A DNA stretch of 64,000 bases from NCBI RefSeq assembly GCF_900604955.1, contig NZ_UWPE01000001.1, positions 186,001 to 250,000 on the forward strand. Direction: 5' to 3'. Made by a program: the position numbers and the translations under genes. The notes below the pieces were generated by a model that had not been told where the DNA came from, searched no databases, and saw only the letters and a program-made list of their open reading frames with translations. Origin of the DNA: Neoactinobaculum massilliense. Lineage in GTDB: Bacteria > Actinomycetota > Actinomycetes > Actinomycetales > Actinomycetaceae. Below, one piece after another: positions 43,667 to 54,514 of this stretch. The first letter of the stretch is position 1; each line of letters starts with the position of its first letter.

Positions 43667-44869
43667 ATGGCTGAATCTCGCCCTACCATTGTTGAAATCT
43701 ACGATGTGGCCAAGAAGTTCACGGTTCACAAGGACAAATCCCTCAAGGAACGGCTGGTCAATGCTGGCCGTTCGCGCGCCCATGCCGAGGAATACTGGGC
43801 TCTCAACGGTATTGACCTCACTATCCGGGCCGGAGAGAGCATCGGTTTGGCCGGCCCTAACGGTTCGGGTAAGTCCACGCTACTAAAGGTGATTGGCGGC
43901 ATTCTTACCCCCGACCGCGGTAGCGTAAAAATTCGTGGACGGCTGGCCGCGCTTCTGGAACTGGGGGCAGGGTTCCACCCGGATCTCACCGGACGGGAAA
44001 ATATCTACCTCAACGGTGCCGTGCTTGGACTCTCCGAACAGGAGATTGATGCGGCATATGACTCCATCGTGGACTTTGCCGGCATCGGGGATTTTATTGA
44101 CACTCAGGTGAAGTTCTATTCCTCCGGCATGTACGTGCGGTTGGCCTTCGCCGTGGCGGTTCATTCGAATCCTGACATCCTACTGGTCGATGAGGTACTG
44201 GCGGTGGGTGATGAGGCCTTCCAGCGCAAGTGCATGGATAAGATCCGCGAATTCCAAAGCCAGGGGCGCACCATCATTCTTGTATCGCACTCGGCGCAAC
44301 AGATTATCGATGTATGTGATCGGGCGGTGGTGCTTAACCACGGCCGCGTGGTGGCCGAGGGAGAGGTCCATGAGGCGATGAGCGTACTTCATGAGGGATA
44401 CGCGGCCATCGAGAATGCCGGGCCGGCTGCTCCCACGCAGGCGCCCGAGGCCTCCGGTGTGTCCCTGGGTGGGGCGCAGGTGCTCGACGGCCAGGGAAAG
44501 GCGCTGCCCGAGAGCGTTTTAACACCTGCTGAAACGCTGCGCGTGGAGGTACCGGTTAATACGGATCATGTGATTGAGGCTCCGAAGCTTTCTCTGCGCT
44601 TGGTGAGTACCGAGGGTGTTGAGGTATTTGGAGCGGATACGGGCACGCTGGGTGTGGTGCTCGATACCGTACGCGACGGTTCGCGGATTCGCGTGGACCT
44701 GCCGCATGTTGCGTTGGGCGATGGCGATTACACTGTGTCTGTACGGCTGCTCGCCCCCGATGGGGTGGAGTTGGCCAGGCTCGCCGAGGAACCACGATTC
44801 TCGGTTCGTTCTGCTGTGCGCACCACGGGGTACGTACACGTGGAGCCGGAGTTTTCAATTATGGAGTGA
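43667..44869 (+). CDS. wzt: Polysaccharide ABC exporter ATPase with C-terminal domain (Wzt-like)
   Basis: Energises the Wzm channel. The 400-residue product has Walker A GPNGSGKST, the Wzt-specific FYSSGMYVRLAFAVA signature and Walker B ILLVDEVLAVGDEAF in residues 1-240. A linker follows, then a beta-sandwich-like domain from about 270 to 400 (LRVEVPVNTDHVIEAPKLSL...YTVSVRLLAPDG). In known Wzt proteins this kind of domain recognises the polymer end, so export may depend on a specific cap. Strong AGGAGGAAGCGC before the ATG. Confidence 0.94.
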   Translation: MAESRPTIVEIYDVAKKFTVHKDKSLKERLVNAGRSRAHAEEYWALNGIDLTIRAGESIGLAGPNGSGKSTLLKVIGGILTPDRGSVKIRGRLAALLELGAGFHPDLTGRENIYLNGAVLGLSEQEIDAAYDSIVDFAGIGDFIDTQVKFYSSGMYVRLAFAVAVHSNPDILLVDEVLAVGDEAFQRKCMDKIREFQSQGRTIILVSHSAQQIIDVCDRAVVLNHGRVVAEGEVHEAMSVLHEGYAAIENAGPAAPTQAPEASGVSLGGAQVLDGQGKALPESVLTPAETLRVEVPVNTDHVIEAPKLSLRLVSTEGVEVFGADTGTLGVVLDTVRDGSRIRVDLPHVALGDGDYTVSVRLLAPDGVELARLAEEPRFSVRSAVRTTGYVHVEPEFSIME

Positions 44870-44885
44870 GAGGAATACCGTTCAC

Positions 44886-46463
44886 GTGTTAAGCACCACG
44901 CGTCATCGGCCACTGTTTGTCATATCTCTGCTGGTGGGGTGCGTGCTCGCATGTGCGGCGTGGGCGCTGTCATCTCCGGCAGGAGCATCACCGGACGAGC
45001 CGTCGCATGTGGCCTATGCCTGGGGCACTATTTCGGGCCAGACCCTTCGGGGCAGCCGGATCCTGGATGAGCAAGAGCGCGTGACACATACGGTGATTTC
45101 CATGCCGGCCGAACTGAAAGAGTACGTAGATCCGGGGGAGTACAAGTTTCAGCCTGAGCAGCCGGCCGGTTCATTTATGCTTCGTGATCGTGGCGAGATC
45201 GTTACAGCCACGAGCTATATGACCGGCTATCCGCCCCTCTATTACGCCCTGGTAGGCGCCGTCCTTCGGGTGGGAATTGCCGTGGGAATGGGCGGTTATC
45301 ACGTTCTTGTAGCGGCTCGTATCTGCTCCGGTCTGGGAAGCATGGCGCTCATCTACGGTACCTGGCGAGTACTGCGTAATCGGTTCCCGGTGGCAGGTAT
45401 TGCGGTCCCTGTGCTCCTGGCGATCACGCCGGCCGTGGCTTTCCTGGCATCTAGTGTCAATCCATCCGGATGGGAAATTACGGCCGCTATGTTCCTTGCG
45501 GCGGTGATTGTAGCGATTCGCCACGATGCGGTGAACGGCGCAGACGTTCCTATCCGTACAGAGCTGTGCCTGCCCCTCGCAATCATTATCCTGGGCCTTT
45601 CCAGGCCTCTGAGTGCCATATGGGTGGGCGGGCTTCTACTACTATTGCTCCTCCCGGTGAAGTCTACTGACGGGCGCCGCATTATGCCCCTGCGCGTGCT
45701 GACACGGTGGGTGCGCGTGCTGGCCTACCTCGCCGCGCTGGTGGTCGTGGCATGTTTCGTTGCGCTGGCTGCCGAGCGCGTGGCATCGGTGACGGGTGAG
45801 CCTGCCACCGATTGGTCGGACACCCCTGTACCCGCGCGATGGATGGCTATTCTGCTTCGTTTCGGCACCATGCTCCAGATGGCATTTGGTGTGATGGGGT
45901 GGAACGATACAAATGTTCCCCTACTGTTCTTCATACTTTGGTTAGTAGTGGGCACCTGGGCTATGTCCCGGGCGGCCGCGGGTGCCACGCAGATGATTCT
46001 CCGGCCGCGCCTCGTGGCGCTTTTCGCCGGGCTTATGCTGCTGGCCGTTGTACTCGAGAGCTACTACGCGGCATTTGGTTGGCAGGGTCGGTACGCCATG
46101 CCAATTGTCACGGCCAGTCTGGTGTTGCTCATTCCGCAGGTGTCCGACGGCGTTGTGGGGCCGCATATCCGTCCGGCCATTAGCGTGCTCGTCTTCTGCG
46201 TGGGCGTTCACCTGATAGCGGTGCTGTGGAATATGGTGCGCTACGCGTGGGGCGAATCCCGTATTTCGGGGGATAGCCAGTGGCTCTCCCTCCCGATTCC
46301 GGGCCCCGGGCCCGCCACCTGGATACCCATGGGTGGCGTGGCGCTGGTGACGGCGCTAGCGATCGTGGAATACACACTTATTGCGCTGGGAGGAAGCTGC
46401 ATGCTGCGGTATTCGCGGCCCGCAGCGTATGTGAGTGCTCCCACCGGCCGTCACGCAAGGTAG
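44886..46463 (+). CDS. DUF2142 membrane protein (GT-C-like), copy 1
   Basis: A 525-residue protein with about twelve membrane helices. The first outer loop carries SPDEPSHVAYAWG, the acidic motif expected of GT-C type enzymes. It is followed by MTGYPPLYYALVG; the loop resembles those of the two later DUF2142 copies but is shorter. I infer an enzyme using polyprenyl-phosphate sugars at the outer membrane face. The GTG at 44886 lies 16 bases after the wzt stop with AGAGGA upstream; the longer open frame would overlap wzt. Confidence 0.85.
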   Translation: MLSTTRHRPLFVISLLVGCVLACAAWALSSPAGASPDEPSHVAYAWGTISGQTLRGSRILDEQERVTHTVISMPAELKEYVDPGEYKFQPEQPAGSFMLRDRGEIVTATSYMTGYPPLYYALVGAVLRVGIAVGMGGYHVLVAARICSGLGSMALIYGTWRVLRNRFPVAGIAVPVLLAITPAVAFLASSVNPSGWEITAAMFLAAVIVAIRHDAVNGADVPIRTELCLPLAIIILGLSRPLSAIWVGGLLLLLLLPVKSTDGRRIMPLRVLTRWVRVLAYLAALVVVACFVALAAERVASVTGEPATDWSDTPVPARWMAILLRFGTMLQMAFGVMGWNDTNVPLLFFILWLVVGTWAMSRAAAGATQMILRPRLVALFAGLMLLAVVLESYYAAFGWQGRYAMPIVTASLVLLIPQVSDGVVGPHIRPAISVLVFCVGVHLIAVLWNMVRYAWGESRISGDSQWLSLPIPGPGPATWIPMGGVALVTALAIVEYTLIALGGSCMLRYSRPAAYVSAPTGRHAR

Positions 46464-46491
46464 CCTGAGACGCGACATTCGGGAGGTTGAA

Positions 46492-47583
46492 ATGAGTGCT
46501 GCACCCCTAGTAGCCGTTGTGACGCGCACGCGTGACCGTTCGCTGTTCCTTCGGCGCGCGCTGAAGTCGGTAGCCGCGCAGGACTATGAAAATATCGTTC
46601 ATATTATTGTGAATGACGGCGGTGAGTTCGCGCAGGTAGAGGCGGACATTGCTGATGTCGCCGGCAATGCGCACCGTATCGATGTGGTCACCAATGAGGA
46701 GTCACTGGGGCGCGAAGCAGCAGTCAATCCCGGGTTTACCCGGGCCCTTGAGCTGGGTGCTACGTACGTAACCGTGGTGGACGACGACGACACCATCGCC
46801 CCCGACGCCATCAATGCCAGGGTGAAGTACCTCGAGCAGCACGCCGATGAGGTGGCCGTGGGCTGCGATACCGAGATAGTGCATGAGCACATCGATGGTG
46901 ACGCAATCATTGAAGAATCCCGCGAACCGTGGCGTGCGGGCGAAGCGGGCGTCACGCTTGGGGAATTACTTCAGCATAATATGTTGCCGCCCATAGCGAT
47001 CCTGTTCCGCGCAGGCGTACTGCGGGAACTAAAAGGATGGCGGGAAGACGCTCCGGTGCTGGGCGATTGGGATTTTATGGTGCGCTTGGCGCTTCTGGGT
47101 CCAATCGGGTCGCTCCACCGTCGGCTTGCCCAGTGGCATTGGCGTAATACGGCGGACATACGCGCAGGGAACTCAATTGTTACCGATGCGGACGAACACC
47201 GTGTTCGCGCTGCCCTTATCCGAGACGGCTATCTTCGGGCCGATAACCCCGCGAATTCCACCGAGGCGCCGGCGGGCGGCGCCGGCCTGGGTATTCCCCT
47301 GCTCATCGGCGGTGTCCAGGAGAACATGAGGGATGCGCTTGGGGAGTCCATGAATGAGATTCGTGGTGCGTTTCGCGATATTCACCAGGCGCTACATAAC
47401 CAAAATGTGGCAAAGGAGCAGCGTGACCGTGAGGTCGATGCGCGCCTGAACAGCCTGGAGCAGTCGGTCATTACCGCGCTTGCGGGGCAAACAGAACGAA
47501 TGGATGCGCTTGCTAAGCGTATGGACCGCCTCGAGAGTGACACGCTTATTGGGCGAGGCCGCCGCTTCCTCGAAAGAAGATAG
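46492..47583 (+). CDS. GT2 glycosyltransferase with C-terminal coiled coil
   Basis: A 363-residue protein. The GT2 domain (1-225) has VAVVTRTRDRSLFLRRALKS, IVNDGG, TVVDDDDTI as the metal site, and LGDWDFMVRLALLG. Then residues about 280-350 form a predicted coiled coil (MRDALGESMNEIRGAF... to MDALAKRMDRLES), ending in a basic tail. The coiled coil may oligomerise the enzyme or bind the polymerising complex. GGGAGGTTGAA precedes the ATG at 46492. It is the last gene of the wzm-wzt unit. Confidence 0.88.
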   Translation: MSAAPLVAVVTRTRDRSLFLRRALKSVAAQDYENIVHIIVNDGGEFAQVEADIADVAGNAHRIDVVTNEESLGREAAVNPGFTRALELGATYVTVVDDDDTIAPDAINARVKYLEQHADEVAVGCDTEIVHEHIDGDAIIEESREPWRAGEAGVTLGELLQHNMLPPIAILFRAGVLRELKGWREDAPVLGDWDFMVRLALLGPIGSLHRRLAQWHWRNTADIRAGNSIVTDADEHRVRAALIRDGYLRADNPANSTEAPAGGAGLGIPLLIGGVQENMRDALGESMNEIRGAFRDIHQALHNQNVAKEQRDREVDARLNSLEQSVITALAGQTERMDALAKRMDRLESDTLIGRGRRFLERR

Positions 47584-47610
47584 CGGCGGTGCGGGTGCTA
47601 CCGCGCCCAT

Positions 47611-47644
47611 AAAAACCGGTGGACGGGTCAAGCCCGCCCACCGG
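47611..47644 (-). terminator. Terminator of rfbB
   Basis: On the minus strand a 12-bp stem, CCGGTGGGCGGG / CCCGTCCACCGG with one mismatch, is followed by TTTTT. It lies just past the rfbB stop and between two convergent genes; it may also stop the plus-strand unit weakly. Confidence 0.8.
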
Positions 47645-47664
47645 CGTCGGACAACAGCTAGTTA

Positions 47665-48858
<1,194 letters not shown>

Positions 48859-48896
48859 TCATAACATTATGGGGATATTCGCGCGATCGGAGAATA

Positions 48897-49976
48897 ATGA
48901 AGCTTTTTGTCCAGGTACCCTGCCTGAACGAGGAAAACACGCTACCCCTCGTTCTTAACAGCATCCCGCGGGAGATCCCCGGCATCGATTCCGTGGAAAT
49001 TCTCATTGTGGATGACGGTTCCACGGACCGCACGGTGGAAGTGGCTAAGTCCCTCGGCGTCCATCACTTTGTGCGCCACGCCCGCAACCAGGGGCTGGCA
49101 CGGTCCTTCCATGACGGCGTTCAGTACGCCCTCGCGCACGGCGCGGACATTGTCATCAATACGGATGGCGATAACCAGTATCCCCAGGAGCGTATCCCGG
49201 ACCTGGTGGCCCCCATCGTGGCCGGCACTGCGGACATTGTGATTGCTGACCGCCAGACGGCCAAGATCGCGCATTTCTCCCCGTTCAAGAAGCTCATGCA
49301 GCACGTTGGCTCCCAGGTAGTCAATCGCGCGGCCGGTACCAACCTCCCGGATGCTGCCTCCGGATTCCGCGCCTACTCCAAGCTGGCGCTCTACCGCCTC
49401 AACGTGGTGACGCAGTTCTCCTACTGCATGGAGACCATCATCCAGGCCGGTAATAAGCACCTGCGCATCGCCTCGGTCCCCATCACCACGAATCCGAAAA
49501 CGCGCGAATCGCGCCTTTTCTCCAACATCTTCCAGCACATGCGCAAGAGTGGTGGGGCCATCATTAAGAGCTACCTCATGTTCAAGCCCTACGTGCCGCT
49601 CGGGTGGATGGCCGCGATCACGGGCATCCTGGGCGTGGTGCCCTTCATTCGCTTCCTCGTGTTCGCGGCTCGTGGCGAGAGCGCCGGGCACATTCAGTCG
49701 CTCATTTTCGGGTCCGCCATGCTGGTGGCGTCGCTACTGTCCCTCGCCATCCTGGTGATAGCGGACCTGCAGCGCACCCAGCGCACGCTTTTGGAGCAGC
49801 AGCTTGAGGCGCTCAAGGAACTCCGCTTCGGCTCACCGCGCATGAACCGGTCCGTCAGCTCCTCCGGCGAGGTGGTGGAGCCCAACGGCCTGCCGCCGGT
49901 TTCGGAGAAGCACCGCTCGCTTGCTGGCGGCATGGACACGGTGGTGGATGCTGACGCACCGAGCTCGGAGGAATGA
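48897..49976 (+). CDS. GT2 glycosyltransferase, polyprenyl-phosphate sugar synthase type (GtrB/DPM1-like)
   Basis: A 359-residue membrane-linked enzyme. The GT2 domain has FVQVPCLNEENTLPLVL, ILIVDDGSTDRT, INTDGDNQYP as the metal site, and the DPM1-like SGFRAYSK. Two membrane helices follow at about 240-260 and 272-294, then a coiled/low-complexity tail. Enzymes of this form make polyprenyl-phosphate-linked hexose for GtrA and GT-C proteins, which are present in this window. GGAGAATA precedes the ATG at 48897. The stop overlaps the next gene, first of a six-gene unit. Confidence 0.88.
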   Translation: MKLFVQVPCLNEENTLPLVLNSIPREIPGIDSVEILIVDDGSTDRTVEVAKSLGVHHFVRHARNQGLARSFHDGVQYALAHGADIVINTDGDNQYPQERIPDLVAPIVAGTADIVIADRQTAKIAHFSPFKKLMQHVGSQVVNRAAGTNLPDAASGFRAYSKLALYRLNVVTQFSYCMETIIQAGNKHLRIASVPITTNPKTRESRLFSNIFQHMRKSGGAIIKSYLMFKPYVPLGWMAAITGILGVVPFIRFLVFAARGESAGHIQSLIFGSAMLVASLLSLAILVIADLQRTQRTLLEQQLEALKELRFGSPRMNRSVSSSGEVVEPNGLPPVSEKHRSLAGGMDTVVDADAPSSEE

Positions 49977-51082
49977 TGCGGATCCTCGGCTTCGGCACCT
50001 ATGACGTACGCTCTCACCCGCGCGTGGGCGTTATTCTGGACGGTCTGCGCGCCCACTCCCACACGGTCCGCGAACTCAACCGTCCGCTCGGGGTGGACAC
50101 CGCCGCGCGAGTTGAGGTACTGAAGTCGCCACTTGCAGCGGTGAAATTCGGATGCCGGCTGGCCGGGCGCTGGGCCTCGCTTGCATTCGGCTCACTCCGT
50201 TTCCGGGGCCATGCCGCGCCCGACGCCGTTGTGGTTGGCTACCTGGGCCACTTCGACGTGATACTGGCTCGCCTGCTTTTCCCGCGTGCCACGATCGTTT
50301 TGGATCACCTCATCTTCCTGTCGACGACGGCGCAGGACCGTCACCTCGGGGGAGGGATGAAAGACCGGCTGCTCGCCGCGCTGGACCGGTTGGCACTCTC
50401 CCGCGCGGACATCATTGTGCTGGACACACCGGCACACGCGGACCTGCTTGACGCCGAGCAGCGCCAGCGGGCCGTCGTGGTCCCCGTGGGTGCGCCGGAT
50501 ACGTACTTCGCAGCGCGTGATCATCACGCAACCGTGGCGCCGTCGTCGGTCATTTTCTACGGCCTCTATACCCCGCTCCAGGGGGCACCCACCATCGCGC
50601 GGGCACTGGCCATCCTGGAGCAGCGCGGCGTGGACCTGGGCGTCACGCTGGTGGGCACCGGGCAGGATTACGCCGAATGCCGCCGGATCCTTGAGAACAC
50701 GGGTGCGCACGTGCACGTCACCTGGCGCGACTGGGTGGATGCGGACGAACTCCCGGCTGTTGTAGCGCAGCACGACGTGTGCCTGGGGATTTTCGGCACG
50801 TCGGACAAGGCGCTGCGCGTGGTGCCGAACAAGGTGTACCAGGGTGCGGCCGCCGGCTGCGCGGTGGTGACCTCCGATACGGCGCCGCAGCGGGCCATGT
50901 TGGGGGACGCGGCGATTTACGTGGAGCCGGGCAATGCAGAGGCGCTCGCGGATGCGCTGGCCGGGCTGAACACAGAGCGCATTGACCAGCTGCGTCGGGT
51001 CGGGGCCGCTCGCGCCGACGCCGCGTTTACCGCCACGCGGGTGGTGAGCGAGCTGGATCTGGAACTGCGGCGCGTGCGGTGA
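49973..51082 (+). CDS. Glycosyltransferase, GT4-like
   Basis: A 369-residue GT-B fold enzyme. The N-terminal half has ILGFGTYDVRSHPRV and a membrane-association-prone region. The C-terminal half has IFYGLYTPLQGAPTIARAL, the binding-site stretch LGIFGTSDKALRVVPNKVYQGAAAGCAVVTSD, and a final EPGNAEALADAL typical of GT4. Donor unknown. It overlaps the preceding gene by four bases; a second ATG at 49976 is equally possible, with GGAGGA just upstream. The stop overlaps the following DUF2142 start. Confidence 0.88.
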   Translation: MMRILGFGTYDVRSHPRVGVILDGLRAHSHTVRELNRPLGVDTAARVEVLKSPLAAVKFGCRLAGRWASLAFGSLRFRGHAAPDAVVVGYLGHFDVILARLLFPRATIVLDHLIFLSTTAQDRHLGGGMKDRLLAALDRLALSRADIIVLDTPAHADLLDAEQRQRAVVVPVGAPDTYFAARDHHATVAPSSVIFYGLYTPLQGAPTIARALAILEQRGVDLGVTLVGTGQDYAECRRILENTGAHVHVTWRDWVDADELPAVVAQHDVCLGIFGTSDKALRVVPNKVYQGAAAGCAVVTSDTAPQRAMLGDAAIYVEPGNAEALADALAGLNTERIDQLRRVGAARADAAFTATRVVSELDLELRRVR

Positions 51083-52698
51083 TGTCTCGGCGTCGGTTTA
51101 CCGCCCTCACGGCTGCTCTTACCCTCTGCTTCCTGGTGTGGCAGGCACTCTGGGCACTCACCACCCGTCCGTTTGGCACGCCCGACGAGCCCATGCACGT
51201 AAACTCGATTATTCGCGTGGCGAGTACCGGCGAGTGGCCCGAACCAGGTGAGGCCTACCTGGATAAATCGATTTTCCGGGCATCTCACCAATCGGGGCTG
51301 TTGCAGGCGGGATGGCAGGATTTTGGGCACAGCCATAAGACATCCACCCGCCTTGGTGCTCCCGCCCTCTATGCGAGCGTGCCCGTAGCACCGCACCGGC
51401 AGCGGGAGCCGTTGGGCAGCACGCATCCCGTGGTGACCGATCAGTCGCATGACCAAATGACGCAGCATCCGGCGCTTTACTATCGGTTGGCCGGCGGGGC
51501 GCTAGCCGCGGCGGGAGGCCTGGATTGGCCGTGGGACCGCCAACTCCAATTTTTGCGGCTGTTCTCCGTGCTTCTCACCGCGCCGCTGGTGCCGTGCACC
51601 ATCTACACGGTGCGGCGTATGGGGGCCAGCCGTTCCGGTGCGCTCCTCTCCTCGACACTGCTGTACGCACTGCCGCAGGTCATGTTTGTGACGGGTGCGG
51701 CCTCTAATGATTCCCTCGCCATTGGCGCGGGTGCGCTTGTCATGGCGGGCGTGGCGTCTGCCATGTTCGGGCGTGGCGGCTGGATGACCGTGTGCGTGAC
51801 CGGCGCGGCGCTAGGACTATCCCTCTGGACCAAGGGAACCACGATCCCACTCGGTCTTGTGGTTGGTCTCGCGTTTCTTCTTAACCCGAAACTCGGGTGG
51901 CGGCGCGGAATTACACGTGGTGTCAGTGCCGGGCTGCTTGGTCTCATCCTGGGCGGGTGGCCCTGGATCCACAACTTCCTCCTCTACGGAAGATTCCAGC
52001 CCTCGGGTGGGTCGCGGCCCGCCAACGCAACCCCCGGCACCGATGTGCCGCACCTGGTGAACGGTTCCGCACAGCGTTTCCTCTCCACATTCTGGGGTGA
52101 TTTTGGCGGTGACAACGTGGTCAGCCTGGCACTGCAGGTGGTGGGTACCGCGGTACTTGTAGGCATCTTTGTACTGGCCTTCACCCGCCAGTCCGGAATA
52201 CGCCTGCGGCTTGCTAATTTCCTCTGCTACCCGGTAGCGGTGCTGGGGGTATTGATGGCGGGCGCCTGGGAAACGTTCCGTGCAACGGGGGCCGTGACCG
52301 GTATGCAGGGCCGCTACCTCTATCCGGGACTGGTGGGTATCGTCGCGGCACTCGCGGCGGCCTGGGTAGGCCGGCCGGCCGTGGAGACCGACCGGGTGGT
52401 ACTTTTGCGTCGCTGCTGTGTGGGCGTGGCAGTACCCTTGCTTATCGCCGTACATGCGTGGCATAGGCAGGCTATTAACACGTATCCATTGGTGGAAACC
52501 GGCATTGTCAGAATCAACCAGTCACGCTGGGCAGAGGTGCTGGGTGTGGGTCAGGGCCGCATCGCCGTGTTGCTCGTCGCTGGGTTCATCGCGCTAATAG
52601 GTGTGATAGCCGTGTGCGCGGTGGCCACGCGTTACTCGGTGCGTATAGAGGCCGCCCAGATTGAAGCGCGGCCACATTCAGAGAGGGTATTCGGGTAG
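51082..52698 (+). CDS. DUF2142 membrane protein (GT-C-like), copy 2
   Basis: A 538-residue protein with about a dozen helices. The outer loop begins GTPDEPMHVNSIIRVAST and later has SHDQMTQHPALYYRLAGG, closely shared with the next gene, as are LVPCTIYTVRRMG and LSLWTKGTTIPLGLVV. ATG at 51082 overlaps the previous stop (TGATG), and the last base of its stop is the first base of the next gene. Probably a sugar transferase or related enzyme at the outer face; substrate unknown. Confidence 0.87.
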   Translation: MSRRRFTALTAALTLCFLVWQALWALTTRPFGTPDEPMHVNSIIRVASTGEWPEPGEAYLDKSIFRASHQSGLLQAGWQDFGHSHKTSTRLGAPALYASVPVAPHRQREPLGSTHPVVTDQSHDQMTQHPALYYRLAGGALAAAGGLDWPWDRQLQFLRLFSVLLTAPLVPCTIYTVRRMGASRSGALLSSTLLYALPQVMFVTGAASNDSLAIGAGALVMAGVASAMFGRGGWMTVCVTGAALGLSLWTKGTTIPLGLVVGLAFLLNPKLGWRRGITRGVSAGLLGLILGGWPWIHNFLLYGRFQPSGGSRPANATPGTDVPHLVNGSAQRFLSTFWGDFGGDNVVSLALQVVGTAVLVGIFVLAFTRQSGIRLRLANFLCYPVAVLGVLMAGAWETFRATGAVTGMQGRYLYPGLVGIVAALAAAWVGRPAVETDRVVLLRRCCVGVAVPLLIAVHAWHRQAINTYPLVETGIVRINQSRWAEVLGVGQGRIAVLLVAGFIALIGVIAVCAVATRYSVRIEAAQIEARPHSERVFG

Positions 52699-54422
52699 TG
52701 ACTAGTCGGCTAAACCACGTCATCCTCGCACATGACACACCCGGTACGTCATCGCACCCGGGCGCTGCACCGACGGGACTGTCACGGTCGGGTTTCCGCT
52801 TCGGCGTCGTACTTCTCACCTTCGCCTACCTCACCTGGGTGTTCGCGTGGGCTTTTACCTCCGCGCCGTTCCGCACCCCGGATGAGCCCGCCCACTACAA
52901 CTCGATCCTGCGTATCGCCTACGGAACGGGGGACCGGTGGCCCGCCCCCGGGGATGCTTACATGTATCGGGACGTGCTGGATGCGGCGCGGGAATCTGGC
53001 GTGCGAAAGATTGGTGCGGAGGATTTTAATCACCGCTCGCGGACACCTCTCTCACAGGCGGCCGAATGGTCCTTCTATGACACGCCGGTTGTCTCCCATA
53101 CGGATCGCACCGTCCCACGCGCCACTGTCACCACGGACGTAACGGACCAAATGACGCAGCATCCGCCTCTCTACTATGCGATGGCTGCCGGTGTGCTGCG
53201 CATCGCCGGTGCGCAGAATTGGCACTGGGATTCGCAGCTTCTCCTGCTGCGCGGATTTTCAGCGCTGCTTACCCTGCCGCTGGTGCCGTGCCTGGCGTTT
53301 ACGCTGCGGCGTATCGGTGTCGGACGTGCAGCCGCGCTGGTCGGGGCCTCCGCGGTCTTCCTGGTTCCACAACTGGCGCTGGTGAGCGGTTCGGTTACGA
53401 ATGACACGCTGGCCGTTGGTGCCGGCGCACTCACTATCGCGGCGTGCGCGGCGGCGATGTTCACGCCCGGGCGCCGCACCATCCTGTGGGCGGGGTTAGC
53501 GCTGGGATTGGCGCTGTGGACAAAGGGTACCCTCATCCCGCTGGGACTGGTGGTGTTTCTGTCCTTCGTGCTCAACCCGCGTCGCGGGACGCTGATGCGT
53601 CGGGCCGGACAGGGCATTGCCGCGGGCCTCATAGGTCTGGCCGTGGGCGGCTGGTGGTGGGCGCGCAACCTGCTCCTGTACGGCGCGCTCCAGCCCGACG
53701 GCTACGGCCGCACCGCCGTGAACTCGGGCGGCACCATGAGCCTCCCCGCCTTCATCTGGCGTTCGTGGCGTGAACTGACCAACTCTTTCTGGGGAGATCT
53801 GGGCTGGGTGGAGCGTCGCCTCCCCGTCGGACTGCTGTGGCCGCTGATCTACGGGGCCGTGCTCCTCACTGGCATTGCGCTGGTGCGCCACGCGGAGAAA
53901 CGGTGGCGCTTGCTCAACCTGGATCTGTTCACGGTGGCGCTGTGGCTCGTGCTATTCATCCAGGCCTGGCACCAGTACCGCGCGCTCGGCACCATCTCCG
54001 GCCTGCAAGGGCGCTACCTGTTCCCAGACATGGTGGGCATTCTGGCCGTGTGCATGATGGGCTGGCTGGGGCGGCGTAGTCCCGTCCCGCGCTGGCGCCT
54101 GGGAGCGGCGGGCCTACTTTCAGTGGCCGTCGCGGTGTACGGGTACGTGTTCTGGGTGCGTAATCTCTACCCGGCCGGTGCCACCGGGGTCGACGTCGAG
54201 CGGTGGGCCGCCGTCATCGGACTACCCACCGGGGCACTGGCAGCCGTGGTAGCGGGGGCATCCCTGGCCGTACTGGTGCTGCTCGGTGTGGTAATCGTGG
54301 CGGCACAACTTGAGCCAACCATGGCGCACTCCGGGACCACCAGGCCCGTGGATGTGATTGAGCGCGCGGGTGCGACGTCGTCGAACCCACAGGGGACCGG
54401 ACAACCCACAGCGGCCGGATGA
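52698..54422 (+). CDS. DUF2142 membrane protein (GT-C-like), copy 3
   Basis: Tandem paralogue of the previous gene, 574 residues. Shared motifs include RTPDEPAHYNSILRIA, VTDQMTQHPPLYYAMAAG, LVPCLAFTLRRIG, LALWTKGTLIPLGLVV and SGLQGRYLFPDMVGI. It has a longer cytoplasmic N-terminus (about 30 residues) and a polar tail after the last helix. GTG start overlapping the preceding stop. The pair arose by duplication; two different sugars or positions is an inference. Confidence 0.87.
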   Translation: MTSRLNHVILAHDTPGTSSHPGAAPTGLSRSGFRFGVVLLTFAYLTWVFAWAFTSAPFRTPDEPAHYNSILRIAYGTGDRWPAPGDAYMYRDVLDAARESGVRKIGAEDFNHRSRTPLSQAAEWSFYDTPVVSHTDRTVPRATVTTDVTDQMTQHPPLYYAMAAGVLRIAGAQNWHWDSQLLLLRGFSALLTLPLVPCLAFTLRRIGVGRAAALVGASAVFLVPQLALVSGSVTNDTLAVGAGALTIAACAAAMFTPGRRTILWAGLALGLALWTKGTLIPLGLVVFLSFVLNPRRGTLMRRAGQGIAAGLIGLAVGGWWWARNLLLYGALQPDGYGRTAVNSGGTMSLPAFIWRSWRELTNSFWGDLGWVERRLPVGLLWPLIYGAVLLTGIALVRHAEKRWRLLNLDLFTVALWLVLFIQAWHQYRALGTISGLQGRYLFPDMVGILAVCMMGWLGRRSPVPRWRLGAAGLLSVAVAVYGYVFWVRNLYPAGATGVDVERWAAVIGLPTGALAAVVAGASLAVLVLLGVVIVAAQLEPTMAHSGTTRPVDVIERAGATSSNPQGTGQPTAAG

Positions 54423-54514
54423 AATGCACCGCGATGCCGATGCATGGGTGCGCGGTGCGCTACGGTGGAACGCGGCTCGTGCGCGCTAGGCCCGCGCTGA
54501 ATCGAGGAGGAAAC

